From contig CACXGE010000144.1 of the NCBI GenBank assembly GCA_902767135.1, forward strand, positions 1 through 38,110: DNA of 38,110 bases, read 5' to 3'. A program made the position numbers and the translations under genes. The DNA is from an uncultured Lachnospiraceae bacterium. GTDB taxonomy: Bacteria > Bacillota > Clostridia > Lachnospirales > Lachnospiraceae. Shown piece by piece: positions 1 to 9,073 of the stretch. Position 1 is the stretch's first letter. Every line of letters begins with the position of its first letter. Below the pieces are notes generated by a model, which was not told the origin of the DNA, did no database searches, and saw only the letters and a program-made list of their open reading frames with translations.

Positions 1-1002
1 ATACATCCCATGTTCCTATTTATCGATGATGGGGATAATAGTTCTAGTGATGGAAAGAAGTTTCAATACATCCCATGTTCCTATTTATCATTTTTCAGAA
101 AGCATTACGGTAGGATAACTACTGTTTCAATACATCCCATGTTCCTATTTATCTTTTTATCTAACTTAATAAATCCGTTACCCAGATTAGTTTCAATACA
201 TCCCATGTTCCTATTTATCAGTTTTCTATATCGAGGAAGACGAGTAAGTCTAGGGTTTCAATACATCCCATGTTCCTATTTATCGTGGCAATCTACCCAG
301 TGCTGTCCCTTTGGTTGCGGTTTCAATACATCCCATGTTCCTATTTATCCGGGTAAATACTAATCAAGAAATAGAAAGTGCAGTGTTTCAATACATCCCA
401 TGTTCCTATTTATCGTTATAAGTCATAAATTTAATTTAGAAGAGTTTAGTTTCAATACATCCCATGTTCCTATTTATCGAAAGCATATCCTGTTCCAGTA
501 GCTTGCCAATAATGTTTCAATACATCCCATGTTCCTATTTATCGAAATTGAATGATGTTAGTGGGTTTTCAATTTTTGAGTTTCAATACATCCCATGTTC
601 CTATTTATCATCATATACCTTGCAATATTCTTGCATTATTAGTGGGTTTCAATACATCCCATGTTCCTATTTATCTCTTATCTGTTGTATTCGCTAACGT
701 CTTTGGTAGTGTTTCAATACATCCCATGTTCCTATTTATCTGTAGTATTCCCGATTCTTTAGCATCTGCTCTTCTGGTTTCAATACATCCCATGTTCCTA
801 TTTATCTTAAACGCAGTTGGAGTTGTCACAGCGGTAAATTTGTTTCAATACATCCCATGTTCCTATTTATCAGCAATACAACAACTACACAAGGAGGTCG
901 TTACTAGTTTCAATACATCCCATGTTCCTATTTATCTTGAAAAAAATAAGTGTGACGATACACTTTACTAAGGTTTCAATACATCCCATGTTCCTATTTA
1001 TC
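1..1002 (-). CRISPR. Subtype I-B CRISPR array, at least 16 repeats
   Basis: A 30-nt repeat (plus-strand form starts GTTTCAATAC and ends CCTATTTATC) occurs at 60, 124, 190, 255, 320, 385, 449, 514, 580, 646, 711, 777, 842, 907 and 973, plus a copy cut by the window edge (1-24). Unit length is 64-66 nt, so the 15 spacers are 34-36 nt, and I see no repeat variants. The minus-strand form ends ATTGAAAC, the typical 5' handle of type I-B crRNAs, and holds a small hairpin (ACAT-GGG-ATGT). Transcription is therefore on the minus strand from the leader at 1003-1177, so the newest spacers should lie near 973. The array continues beyond the left edge. Open reading frames inside it are products of the repeat. 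Confidence 0.98.
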
Positions 1003-1177
1003 CAACGTTTTTACGCACCTTCCTTTTCCATTATATCCTCAATACCCTTGATTTTCAAGGATTTTTCATTTTTTTCCCAGGTGTTTTCCCATTTTCTACC
1101 TACTTCCCTTTTTTCTTCCATATTCTTTGATTTTTAGGGAAATTTTGAGCTTTTCTAAAATTTCCGCCTGGTAAAAA
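1003..1177 (-). promoter_or_regulatory. CRISPR leader with array promoter
   Basis: The AT-rich stretch lies between cas2 and the first repeat, on the side from which the array must be transcribed. On the minus strand it holds TTGAAA (1053-1058), a 17-nt spacer and TATAAT (1030-1035). Initiation would fall about 20 nt before the first repeat. No gene is visible here. Confidence 0.8.
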
Positions 1178-1474
1178 TTATAGGATTAGTGTTTCTCCTG
1201 TTTCTCTATCCTTCTTGCCCATTACCTCCTCACCAAACACATTGTCATTCATTAATTTAATAATACACAAGAAATCTTCACTCTCATCAATAATTGGTTT
1301 TAAGTCGTTCTTAAAGCGAATTAATTTTGATGGTGACATTTCCCCTCGAAATACAGAATTTTGATAATGGGATAAATACTTTTTACAAACCTTAAATACC
1401 TTTTGCACACGTTTTTCATTTACATCATAAAACACAAATACATAATTATAATTCATCTGCTTTTTATTTGCCAT
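1178..1474 (-). CDS. cas2: CRISPR-associated endonuclease Cas2
   Basis: A 98-residue protein of usual Cas2 length. Cas2 dimers bridge two Cas1 dimers in the complex that inserts new spacers at the leader end. The N-terminal strand ends in FVFYDVNEKR, with the conserved Asp at residue 17, followed by the ferredoxin-like fold region and the KLIRFKNDL segment typical of the family. I chose the ATG at 1474, which overlaps the cas1 stop by one base (TGATG) and has GGGAGGG about 6 nt upstream. An in-frame TTG at 1477 also exists but is less likely. It is the last gene of the cas operon and lies directly before the leader, the normal position for an adaptation gene. Confidence 0.95.
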   Translation of the reverse strand: MANKKQMNYNYVFVFYDVNEKRVQKVFKVCKKYLSHYQNSVFRGEMSPSKLIRFKNDLKPIIDESEDFLCIIKLMNDNVFGEEVMGKKDRETGETLIL

Positions 1475-2472
1475 CAAAACCCTCCCTTTAAACTAAATGG
1501 GGAAAATTCTTTTCCTTCCATAATGTACTTAATTAACTTATAGCAATCCAGCTTCATTACAGTACGATATGTTACTTTTCTTTTCAGGCCCGGATGCATA
1601 TATACAGATTCCAAACGACTTTCAAATGCTTCAATAAAAATCTTTCTTCCTTCTTCATTTAGAAGACAATAATTTACCTTTTTGTCAAAATGCTTTTCCA
1701 ACTGTATCTTCCTATTGTTCACAAGATCAAATATGGTTCGAAAAACAATGACCGGTTTGAATACCTCGCTCATATCAAGACTTAAAGAAAATCTTCCCTC
1801 TGATGGTTCATGTAGAAAACTAATTCTCTGGTCTAAATGGGTCTGATAAATTGCCGAAATCGTTTTTCCATAAAGCAATGTGTTGCCAAAAGAAACCATG
1901 GCATTCATGGGATTGTCCGGTGGTCTTCTGACCCGCTTATTCATTAGAAAATCTTCTGAAAGAAAATACTGAAAACTACTATAAAACCTGGTCCACAAAT
2001 CTCCCTCTACCGCCATGAGGGATTTTATATTATCCATTTTTTCTACTTGCTGATAAAATTCCTTTCGAATCCAGTCTAAGGTTTCTTTTACCTCCTTTTT
2101 GTCATGTTTATAATAATGATATAGCACTTCATAAATATTTTCACCGATGCCTCCAACAATTCTCTTAGCAATATGTAACCTGTTATTTTGAAAAGCTTCC
2201 ACCTGTTTCACTAACAATTTTCCACTAAGATACTTCTCTTTTGGATAAAAGGTTCCACTATATCCCTCATAATAATTAAAAAAATGAACTATCACATTAT
2301 TTTGGGATAAAAAATCTAACAATTTTGTATTAAAGGAAACCTCGTTCAAGCAATAAATTTCCTTGGTGTTTTCAATCGGTATATACACATTTTTCCCGTT
2401 TTTGCGAAAGCAAAGAGAATTATCCTTTCTTGTTAACTCTCCCATTGAAGTAATGTATCTGGTACTTCCCAT
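1474..2472 (-). CDS. cas1: CRISPR-associated endonuclease/integrase Cas1
   Basis: A 332-residue Cas1, full length for type I-B. Cas1 is the metal-dependent integrase that captures protospacers with Cas2. The expected metal ligands are visible: Glu156 in the MAVEGDLW segment, His221 in FLHEP and Asp233 in LSLDMSEVFKP. The N-terminal part (about 1-75) is the beta-rich domain and the rest the helical catalytic domain. The ATG start has GGGGGAAG upstream. It sits between cas4 and cas2, forming the adaptation module together with the Cas4 nuclease that selects PAM-bearing prespacers. No damage is seen. Confidence 0.97.
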   Translation of the reverse strand: MGSTRYITSMGELTRKDNSLCFRKNGKNVYIPIENTKEIYCLNEVSFNTKLLDFLSQNNVIVHFFNYYEGYSGTFYPKEKYLSGKLLVKQVEAFQNNRLHIAKRIVGGIGENIYEVLYHYYKHDKKEVKETLDWIRKEFYQQVEKMDNIKSLMAVEGDLWTRFYSSFQYFLSEDFLMNKRVRRPPDNPMNAMVSFGNTLLYGKTISAIYQTHLDQRISFLHEPSEGRFSLSLDMSEVFKPVIVFRTIFDLVNNRKIQLEKHFDKKVNYCLLNEEGRKIFIEAFESRLESVYMHPGLKRKVTYRTVMKLDCYKLIKYIMEGKEFSPFSLKGGF

Positions 2473-2484
2473 TTTTCTTCCCCC

Positions 2485-2976
2485 TTAAATATAGCAATAT
2501 TCATAATAAGCACATTTTTTGCATTTTGGCTTATTTAAAACTTCTGGTATCTCGTTCTCAGCTAATAACGCTTCTATAGCGTAAATATAGCTTTCCAATT
2601 CCTTCTCCAACTCTTCTGTCAATTCAAAGTATAATATTTTTTTATTTGTTTTCCCTTTTTCAATAAATTCCAGCTTTCCTTTTCTGATAACCCCCTTATC
2701 CTTTAAAATTTTCAAGTACAATAATAATTGCCACTTGGCAGCCTCCACATCAGCATCAGACTTTTTCACTTCCGTTAGGTATTCGCTGCTTAATTTATCC
2801 AAACGGATATTTTCTAATGCAATTTCTGTATTTACCTTTCTATCCCTTTCTTCATGTAATGCCTTTCCTATTTTCACCTGCTCACTATTATCTTCTAGAT
2901 TTAATCGATTTCCATGGAGATAACACTGGCGTTTACAGTGAAAAAAATAATTCATCAATGTTCCATTTACCCTCAT
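2485..2976 (-). CDS. cas4: Cas4 RecB-like exonuclease, adaptation factor
   Basis: A 163-residue Cas4. The family are iron-sulfur RecB-type nucleases that trim prespacers and help choose PAM and orientation. Cysteines are seen near the N-terminus (Cys14 and Cys18 in HCKRQC) and at the C-terminus (Cys152, Cys155, Cys161 in CKKCAYYEYC), which fits a 4Fe-4S cluster. The nuclease core shows EVKKSD and the QLLLYLKIL segment corresponding to the RecB QxxxY motif. The start has GGAGGG 5 nt upstream and lies 9 nt after cas3, so it is cotranscribed. Length and order match standard type I-B loci. Confidence 0.93.
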   Translation of the reverse strand: MRVNGTLMNYFFHCKRQCYLHGNRLNLEDNSEQVKIGKALHEERDRKVNTEIALENIRLDKLSSEYLTEVKKSDADVEAAKWQLLLYLKILKDKGVIRKGKLEFIEKGKTNKKILYFELTEELEKELESYIYAIEALLAENEIPEVLNKPKCKKCAYYEYCYI

Positions 2977-2985
2977 TTTTCCCTC

Positions 2986-5538
2986 CTAAATAAATTCTGT
3001 TAATTGTCCCTCTATCATAGCACGATTTAGTTTTCCATTTTCTATATATTCCTCACCATCCTCAATATAAAACAATTCACCAACCTGCTCTGTGTAAGTA
3101 CAGTCAATCCTTTTCACCTGATATATAAAGTAATTCATTTTCGACGTGACTTCAGAGAGTTTCACCCTCCGTTCAGCATAGTTCATTTCTTTATCATATA
3201 ACAATTCTGTATATGCTCTCCACACCTCTCTTCCATCCAAGACAGTTCCATTCTGGTCAGTTATTTCCCTGGCTAAAAATAAAGACAGGTTCCATTTCTC
3301 CTCGTCTATCAACTGCATTTGCTTTTTTATTTTGGGAAAGTCCAAATATTTCACACTGTTTGGAAAAAAATCCTTCTCCAGGCTTTCCCAAAAATTTTTC
3401 TTCCATGTTGCCAAAATTTTCTCATAATAAATTGGAAAATCCTTCTCCTTGAGACAAGTCCAAATATCCTCTTGTAGAATACTGCACTCATAATTTGCTC
3501 TAATATCCTCTCCATAAATTTGCTTTGGCTTATCCATCTGAAAAAAATATACAATTCCCCTTGGCTCCTTACGATAGGAGCGATTGATTCTGCCCATGAA
3601 CTGTTCTTCGCTATCCATTTTGGCAATTGCCTTATATCCAATATCCATATCAATGTCCACACCCGCTTCAATTACCTGTGTGGCAACCAAAATTATCCCC
3701 TTAGCATTTTCACTTTTTATCTGGGTAATCATCTGCTTTCGCTCCAGCACGCTATCATCGCCAGTCATGCAAAGCACTGTTTCCTGTAGTTCTTCCTCCA
3801 ACAGTCTGTGGTAAAACTCTTCTGCACTTTTCTTTCTGATAAATTCAATCAGAATCCTTTTGCCCTGTCCACTCTGTTTTTTTACATGCCCTAATAGAAT
3901 TTCCATGGTCATCTGTCCATCTAATAATCCTCTATCCAATACCACTCTGTCTTTAAAACAGGGATGGTGAAAATATTTCTCCCGATGTTGTATTAAATAT
4001 GCCGTCAACGCTGTTGTATCCTTTAGTACATCTAAATCAGGCATGGTGGCAGACATAATCATAATTTTCATATGTAAAAATTCTGCTAACTCTGTCAGAA
4101 ACGTAATGATTTCTCCCCAGATTTTATTTTTGTAGCTCTGAATTTCATCTAATACCAAAATACTCCCTGCCAACTGATGAAAACCAAAAGCAGCTTCCTT
4201 ACTGTCACCAAAAATAGTATCAAACAAGCTCACATGGGTGGTTAAAATCATGGGGTAATTTAAAAACTGTCTGTTTAACAAAGCCCGTTCATAATAGGAC
4301 CCCCGCTCATTTTTTTCTTCCTCCCCTCTTTCTTCCTTTACCATTTTTATTGGTGTAATAGAATTCACCACTGCAATACTTTCCATAATCTTTGCATTAT
4401 TTCCAAAAGTTCGTTCCATAATTTCCTGATTTTGCTCAATCAAAGTATTAAAAGGATAAATGTAATATATCTTCTTTAAACTCTTATCTTTTTTTGCCAT
4501 CTGAAAGCTTAAATTCATGGATAAATTAGACTTTCCACTTCCTGTGGGTGCCTCCACATAAAAAATAGTTTTTTCTAAATTGTCCAGTAAATTTCTTTCT
4601 GCATCTAAGAAAAGTTCTTTTCTCAAAATATTGATATCCTGTGTTTTTTTTCGCTTTTCTGTTGTCATAGGATATAGGATATTCTCATATTCTCGTATTT
4701 CCTGATTAATTTTAGTTTTTTCAAAAGCTTCATTAAGTTCCCAGATATCTTCCAGTTCACCAAAATCTTTTGTTTTGACTCCGGAAACATATTCTGAAGT
4801 GGCATAATAATCCGCTGCAACCAAAAGAGAGTACAGTAACTTTACATAAAAATATAACCAGATATCCTGCTTTTTTGTTCGCTGAATATCCTTGAAACAG
4901 CGTCCCATATACGCAAAACAATCATCATCAAAATCAAATTCTCTGTTTCCTATTTTTCCATATTCTTTCTGAAGTGTTTTTATTGCCTTACCTATTTCCT
5001 CTTTCTGCTCCCCGCTGGTAAAATCACTGACAGAAACCAACCCACTATGATGTCTGGAAATAATGTAAGCATTATACAAGATGAGAAGAAGAAGTCTTTG
5101 TGCCTCCTCCAGCTTTTCTAGTTCTTCTGCCTTTTTCAAATAATACTCCATATACATTACAGCAGATAAACAGGAATGTTTCGAGCCAATAGAATCATAG
5201 CTTTCATTCTCCGAAACCTCTTTTCTTCCCAATGCAATTTTCTGAAACATGGGATTTATCTTTCCCATATCGTGAAAGGTCACTACATTCTTCCACATAG
5301 AATCAAAGAGTTCTTTTGCCTGGTTAGAAGCGTTTCCCAAGTAAACCTGATAAAAGCAGTCCATCTTCTTTTCTATCTGCTTACTTTTACATATGTTCTC
5401 AAAATACGTCTGACATAGTTTTGTATGCCCTTCTAATGTTTCGTACTGGACTTTTTGATTTTCATCCTTTTTGGTATGAGCATAATATAAATCCGGCTCC
5501 CTTATGATTTCTTTTATATCTACAAATTTTTCTCCCAT
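2986..5538 (-). CDS. cas3: Cas3 HD nuclease-helicase
   Basis: An 850-residue Cas3 with both expected domains. Cas3 is recruited by target-bound Cascade and unwinds and degrades DNA. The N-terminal HD nuclease shows His38, the HD pair at 89-90 in TFHDMGK, His121 and the HH pair at 163-164 in SRHHSG. The superfamily 2 helicase follows: Walker A EAPTGSGKS (329-337), DEIQ box (464-467), SAT (496-498), QVIEAGVDID (621-630) and motif VI QFMGRINR (646-653). All catalytic motifs look intact. The ATG at 5538 has GAGG 8 nt upstream. A 64-nt gap with a hairpin separates it from cas5, unlike the near-zero gaps elsewhere in the operon, so it may be made in lower amounts. Confidence 0.97.
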   Translation of the reverse strand: MGEKFVDIKEIIREPDLYYAHTKKDENQKVQYETLEGHTKLCQTYFENICKSKQIEKKMDCFYQVYLGNASNQAKELFDSMWKNVVTFHDMGKINPMFQKIALGRKEVSENESYDSIGSKHSCLSAVMYMEYYLKKAEELEKLEEAQRLLLLILYNAYIISRHHSGLVSVSDFTSGEQKEEIGKAIKTLQKEYGKIGNREFDFDDDCFAYMGRCFKDIQRTKKQDIWLYFYVKLLYSLLVAADYYATSEYVSGVKTKDFGELEDIWELNEAFEKTKINQEIREYENILYPMTTEKRKKTQDINILRKELFLDAERNLLDNLEKTIFYVEAPTGSGKSNLSMNLSFQMAKKDKSLKKIYYIYPFNTLIEQNQEIMERTFGNNAKIMESIAVVNSITPIKMVKEERGEEEKNERGSYYERALLNRQFLNYPMILTTHVSLFDTIFGDSKEAAFGFHQLAGSILVLDEIQSYKNKIWGEIITFLTELAEFLHMKIMIMSATMPDLDVLKDTTALTAYLIQHREKYFHHPCFKDRVVLDRGLLDGQMTMEILLGHVKKQSGQGKRILIEFIRKKSAEEFYHRLLEEELQETVLCMTGDDSVLERKQMITQIKSENAKGIILVATQVIEAGVDIDMDIGYKAIAKMDSEEQFMGRINRSYRKEPRGIVYFFQMDKPKQIYGEDIRANYECSILQEDIWTCLKEKDFPIYYEKILATWKKNFWESLEKDFFPNSVKYLDFPKIKKQMQLIDEEKWNLSLFLAREITDQNGTVLDGREVWRAYTELLYDKEMNYAERRVKLSEVTSKMNYFIYQVKRIDCTYTEQVGELFYIEDGEEYIENGKLNRAMIEGQLTEFI

Positions 5539-5560
5539 ATATTTTCCTCATTTTTTTTGT

Positions 5561-5590
5561 AAAAGAGAGTCGAAACAAGTTCCGACTCTC
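5561..5590 (-). terminator. Hairpin with U-run between cas5 and cas3, possible attenuator
   Basis: On the minus strand the arms GAGAGTCG (5590-5583) and CGACTCTC (5572-5565) form an 8-bp stem, followed directly by TTTT. This resembles a weak intrinsic terminator inside the cas operon, after the Cascade genes and before the nuclease-adaptation genes. It could also be an RNA processing or stability element. Confidence 0.6.
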
Positions 5591-5602
5591 CTATGTAGCT
5601 AC

Positions 5603-6358
5603 CTAGTAGAACATTCTTAATTTTTCTCCTACCCGATAAACCTCCTGCTGCTCCCACTTTGTACCTGCATCTGTGTAAACAAATGTTTCTAATACATAGT
5701 TATTTGTCCATTCATCCATACTATGTGGAAGATTTTCCTGATATTTATAGGTCATCCCCGTCTTTCCCCGCAGACTTTGTCTCAATACAATTTCAGCATT
5801 TTGTTTTATAAACAGACTGTCTATTCTGCCTTCTCCACTTTTTTCTTCTGTCACTTCTTTTATCTGTGCATCTAAAATATCCGCAAAGTGATCATTTTTC
5901 CCCAGATAAGGAAGATAAACGCATTTATGGTTCAAGATTGCTTCTTTCAGATTTTCTGCTTCTTCACAATCAAGTAACACACAAATATCCCAGGAAGGTT
6001 CTTCCAACCACTGTTCTTTTACAATCAGATTTCCACCTTGCTCCTTAGAAGCATACCCTACAGAATTATTAAACTGCTGAATTTTCTTTTCGATAAACCC
6101 ACGTTTTGCATTTGGCCGGATAGATACTTTTAGCTGTGACAGCTTTTCATAAAATTCCGGATATCCTTTTTCCATTCCCTTTTTACTTTCACTGCCATTA
6201 TACTGCTGTGTGTATCCTCCATACCCCAAAATAGCGCCAAAAATTCCAAGCAATGCCACTTTATGAAGATTTCCATAGGTAAAATAATAATAGGAATTTA
6301 CCTCCGGTTTTTTGAAAAATGCAGTTCTTCCACATAGTGTAAAGCACAATGCTTTCAT
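5603..6358 (-). CDS. cas5: Cas5, Cascade subunit (type I-B)
   Basis: A 251-residue Cas5. In type I complexes Cas5 caps the 5' handle of the crRNA and contacts the large subunit Cas8. The N-terminus has the family RAMP signature: MKALCFTLCGRTAFFKKPEV, then YFTYGNLHKVALLGIFGAILG, which matches type I-B Cas5 proteins. The start lies 3 nt after the cas7 stop, so the two are translated together. The downstream gap to cas3 holds the hairpin at 5561-5590. No truncation is apparent. Confidence 0.92.
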   Translation of the reverse strand: MKALCFTLCGRTAFFKKPEVNSYYYFTYGNLHKVALLGIFGAILGYGGYTQQYNGSESKKGMEKGYPEFYEKLSQLKVSIRPNAKRGFIEKKIQQFNNSVGYASKEQGGNLIVKEQWLEEPSWDICVLLDCEEAENLKEAILNHKCVYLPYLGKNDHFADILDAQIKEVTEEKSGEGRIDSLFIKQNAEIVLRQSLRGKTGMTYKYQENLPHSMDEWTNNYVLETFVYTDAGTKWEQQEVYRVGEKLRMFY

Positions 6359-6361
6359 AGG

Positions 6362-7303
6362 CTACACCTCTTTTTGTGTTACAATATGGAAGGTTTTTGC
6401 TCCTTCTATATCTTGTTCTAATTCTGTAGTGTCTGGATTGTAGTATATTTCCACAGATAATATCTGACTTTTCAACTCATTTAACAATTTACCACAAGAA
6501 ACGGAAATCACATTTTTATCCTCACCCTTTTGGAAAGTAATATAACTGGTCAAATTGGGAAGGTAAGTATCCGGTGTTGTCTCTACAAATAATCCAAATT
6601 CATTTTCGCATCCCTCTTTTGCATTAGTGGCATAAGAAGTTGCGCATACCAAAGAAGTACGTTTAAAGTTCTGGTAATCTTCTTCTGTATATCCGTCTGT
6701 CACTCCAAGGGCAACTAATTCTTTATATGCCATTGGGTTAATCGCAAATGGATAAAAGTAATGAGCTTCGTCACTGACAATTTTACTTCCAAGGGTAGAG
6801 TTCTTTGCTTCTCCATCTGCATCCGAATCTTTGGTGCCATCACGGAATGGAGAAAGGATCTGCTGCACCTGTGCTTCTGTTTCTATATATTCGTTGAAAC
6901 CTTGTCCGATTTGAACTGCACCTGTAATTGCAATATTATTTCCCTGCTCTGCATAAGTTGCACCAAAGTTTTTTACATCTACAGCTTTCATTAAATTTGT
7001 TAGTACCTTTTTAGAATCTTTCCCTTCCCCTTTTTCCTGCTTTCCAAACAAAACTTCATAGCGTTCTGACAAAGAATTTGGCACCAGGCTAATTTCACCT
7101 TTTTTTTCCGTAAAACGCATAGATTTAATGTACAATACTTTTTTCCCTTCATTTTCCCACATTTTTTTCATAGGATACTTTAGTGCCTTATCACTTCCAA
7201 AGGTTCTGCCATCAGAAATTGTTTTTGGATATCCTGAAAAATCCGCATTCCAATTTGCCATAATAGATGCTATTCCAATTACCCCATATACTCGTTTATT
7301 CAT
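6362..7303 (-). CDS. cas7: Cas7, crRNA-binding backbone subunit of Cascade (type I-B)
   Basis: A 313-residue Cas7 RAMP protein, the subunit that polymerizes along the crRNA spacer. The N-terminus (VYGVIGIASIMANWNADFSG) and the acidic-Gly-rich middle fit the Csh2/DevR-type Cas7 group; I cannot decide between these branches by eye. The ATG overlaps the end of cas8b by 8 bp and has GGAGGAGAAG upstream, inside cas8b, which suggests translational coupling. Gene order cas8b-cas7-cas5 is the standard I-B Cascade order. Confidence 0.9.
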   Translation of the reverse strand: MNKRVYGVIGIASIMANWNADFSGYPKTISDGRTFGSDKALKYPMKKMWENEGKKVLYIKSMRFTEKKGEISLVPNSLSERYEVLFGKQEKGEGKDSKKVLTNLMKAVDVKNFGATYAEQGNNIAITGAVQIGQGFNEYIETEAQVQQILSPFRDGTKDSDADGEAKNSTLGSKIVSDEAHYFYPFAINPMAYKELVALGVTDGYTEEDYQNFKRTSLVCATSYATNAKEGCENEFGLFVETTPDTYLPNLTSYITFQKGEDKNVISVSCGKLLNELKSQILSVEIYYNPDTTELEQDIEGAKTFHIVTQKEV

Positions 7304-9062
7304 CTTTCTTCTCCTCCTTCTTTTCTAACACAAGATTATTATCTACAAATCCCATACAAATCATATCCTGTTGTACTTTTCCTTCTGCTTCATACCCCAG
7401 AATCAATTTATATAACATATCTGCTTTCTTTGCTCCCAATACGATATCATAATTATATTTTTTATAATATTGTAGAAGCTTTTCCTTAATCGCTTTACTA
7501 TTTTTTGCATTTAGGATGGGATTAATTAAGGACTCATTTTTCTTGGCACCTCTATTTAAAAAGATATAATATCTTGCCAACTGTCCCACTGCATAATAAT
7601 ATTCTGTATCATTTTCTAACCCTCTAGATTCCTCTGATACCATTTTTTCTTTTAAATTTTCCCGCAACCTTACTGAAAAATCTGCCATATACTCTCCTCC
7701 TTTAGAAAAATATCGCAATAATGACAGTCTTAAATTCATCTGTCTTACTGCCTTGCCACTATGTCCGTTTAAAATCGAAGATTTTATCATCTCCAGAAAT
7801 GCTTCTTCTACTACTTTTTTCACACCGTCTTTGTGATTTAACCGAAGCCATGAAAACAATTTCATTCTGTACAATAATAGATTTCTCTTTAATCCTTCTT
7901 CTATAATACTAAGCTTCTCTGGTTCTGTAAAATAATTGTTTCTCAGCATCTTAGAAAAGAAAATCTCGTCTATTAACCGTTCTAACTCCGAAAATTTATC
8001 GTAAGTATGATATTCCATCTCATACTCCGGATGTTTTTCATTGGGAATCTTCATATAGTCTATAAACTCCAGTTCTGTTTCCAATTTATCCTCATAAAAT
8101 GGAACTACATCCTGATAATGAATTTCCGCTTCGTTCTTTCCCTTTTGTAGTCTTAAAAAAAAACCACAGACACTTCCTGGTGGGAATCCCTTATTTCTAT
8201 CATCATTTCGACATGGCAGGAATTCACTTCTTTCCAAATCCACATAAACATTATATTTTCCCGCACTGACAAAGTTCATAAAGTAATCAAAAAGCTGCTT
8301 TTGCATCATAACCTGATTTTCATCTAACAAATATGGAGTAGGAACCTTTCTGGTCTTATTCGCTAGAAAAGGCTTTTTACTATTCATATTCAAATTGTTA
8401 TCTGGTAACCCCAAAACCTTATCTTCAATTTTAATGTTATAATCATTACTATTATAAATATTGGGAATGAAATATCGTTTTCCCTCTTTTTCGTATTCCC
8501 AGTCTTCTGCTTCAAAGAAAATTTTTAAATAATCTTTTTTTTCTAAATCTACGGAGATCAGCTGGTTCATGGAAAAGATATGCTCCTTAATCCATGCTTT
8601 ATTTTTCTTCAATATATCCTGATTCACAGGTCCAATCCTTTCCTCTAGTGCCTGATATAATTCTAAGGTTTTACCTTTTCCATACTTCTTCACAGGATCT
8701 TCTAAGATGTCATAATACTGATCAATGACTTCTTCTGTTAATTTTCCATTTACAATACTTTCTTTCTTTACCCAAAAAGAATAGTAATTGTTGGAATGTA
8801 TAATTTTTTTGGAATCTAGCGGCTTATTCATAGAAATCAATTTACTCTGGTAATCATAAAAGCAGAGCTCTTTGTAATATTCAGAACTTTTGTCTATGGT
8901 TCCGGTTTTCTTATCCATTTTAATTTCTACAGGCTCACCTTTTATCTGGTAATTTTTATCCACCAGTACATAGGTGCCATCTGCCGGAATATACTCTCTT
9001 AAAATTACATTTTCATCTTTTTCCAACACCTTTTGAAATACTTGAAGACACTCTGTTATCAT
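7296..9062 (-). CDS. cas8b: Cas8b, large subunit of type I-B Cascade
   Basis: A 588-residue protein in the Cas8b position between cas6 and cas7. Cas8b recognises the PAM and starts R-loop formation. The sequence is poorly conserved, as is normal for the family, so the call depends mainly on size, position and subtype. I chose ATG 9062 (MITECLQVFQ), which has AGGGGGTGA about 4 nt upstream and begins 11 nt after the cas6 stop. The open frame continues upstream to 9242, but that part overlaps cas6 in another frame and is low-complexity Gly-rich sequence, so it is not coding. A run of eight A in the plus strand near 8157 is the only mild sequence-error risk. Confidence 0.87.
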   Translation of the reverse strand: MITECLQVFQKVLEKDENVILREYIPADGTYVLVDKNYQIKGEPVEIKMDKKTGTIDKSSEYYKELCFYDYQSKLISMNKPLDSKKIIHSNNYYSFWVKKESIVNGKLTEEVIDQYYDILEDPVKKYGKGKTLELYQALEERIGPVNQDILKKNKAWIKEHIFSMNQLISVDLEKKDYLKIFFEAEDWEYEKEGKRYFIPNIYNSNDYNIKIEDKVLGLPDNNLNMNSKKPFLANKTRKVPTPYLLDENQVMMQKQLFDYFMNFVSAGKYNVYVDLERSEFLPCRNDDRNKGFPPGSVCGFFLRLQKGKNEAEIHYQDVVPFYEDKLETELEFIDYMKIPNEKHPEYEMEYHTYDKFSELERLIDEIFFSKMLRNNYFTEPEKLSIIEEGLKRNLLLYRMKLFSWLRLNHKDGVKKVVEEAFLEMIKSSILNGHSGKAVRQMNLRLSLLRYFSKGGEYMADFSVRLRENLKEKMVSEESRGLENDTEYYYAVGQLARYYIFLNRGAKKNESLINPILNAKNSKAIKEKLLQYYKKYNYDIVLGAKKADMLYKLILGYEAEGKVQQDMICMGFVDNNLVLEKKEEKKDE

Positions 9063-9073
9063 CCTTTCACCCC

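Noticed and set aside
10..1137. Four open reading frames across the CRISPR array
   Set aside because: They are translations of the repeat itself (MFLFI, FQYIPCSYLS and similar in each unit), without ribosome sites.
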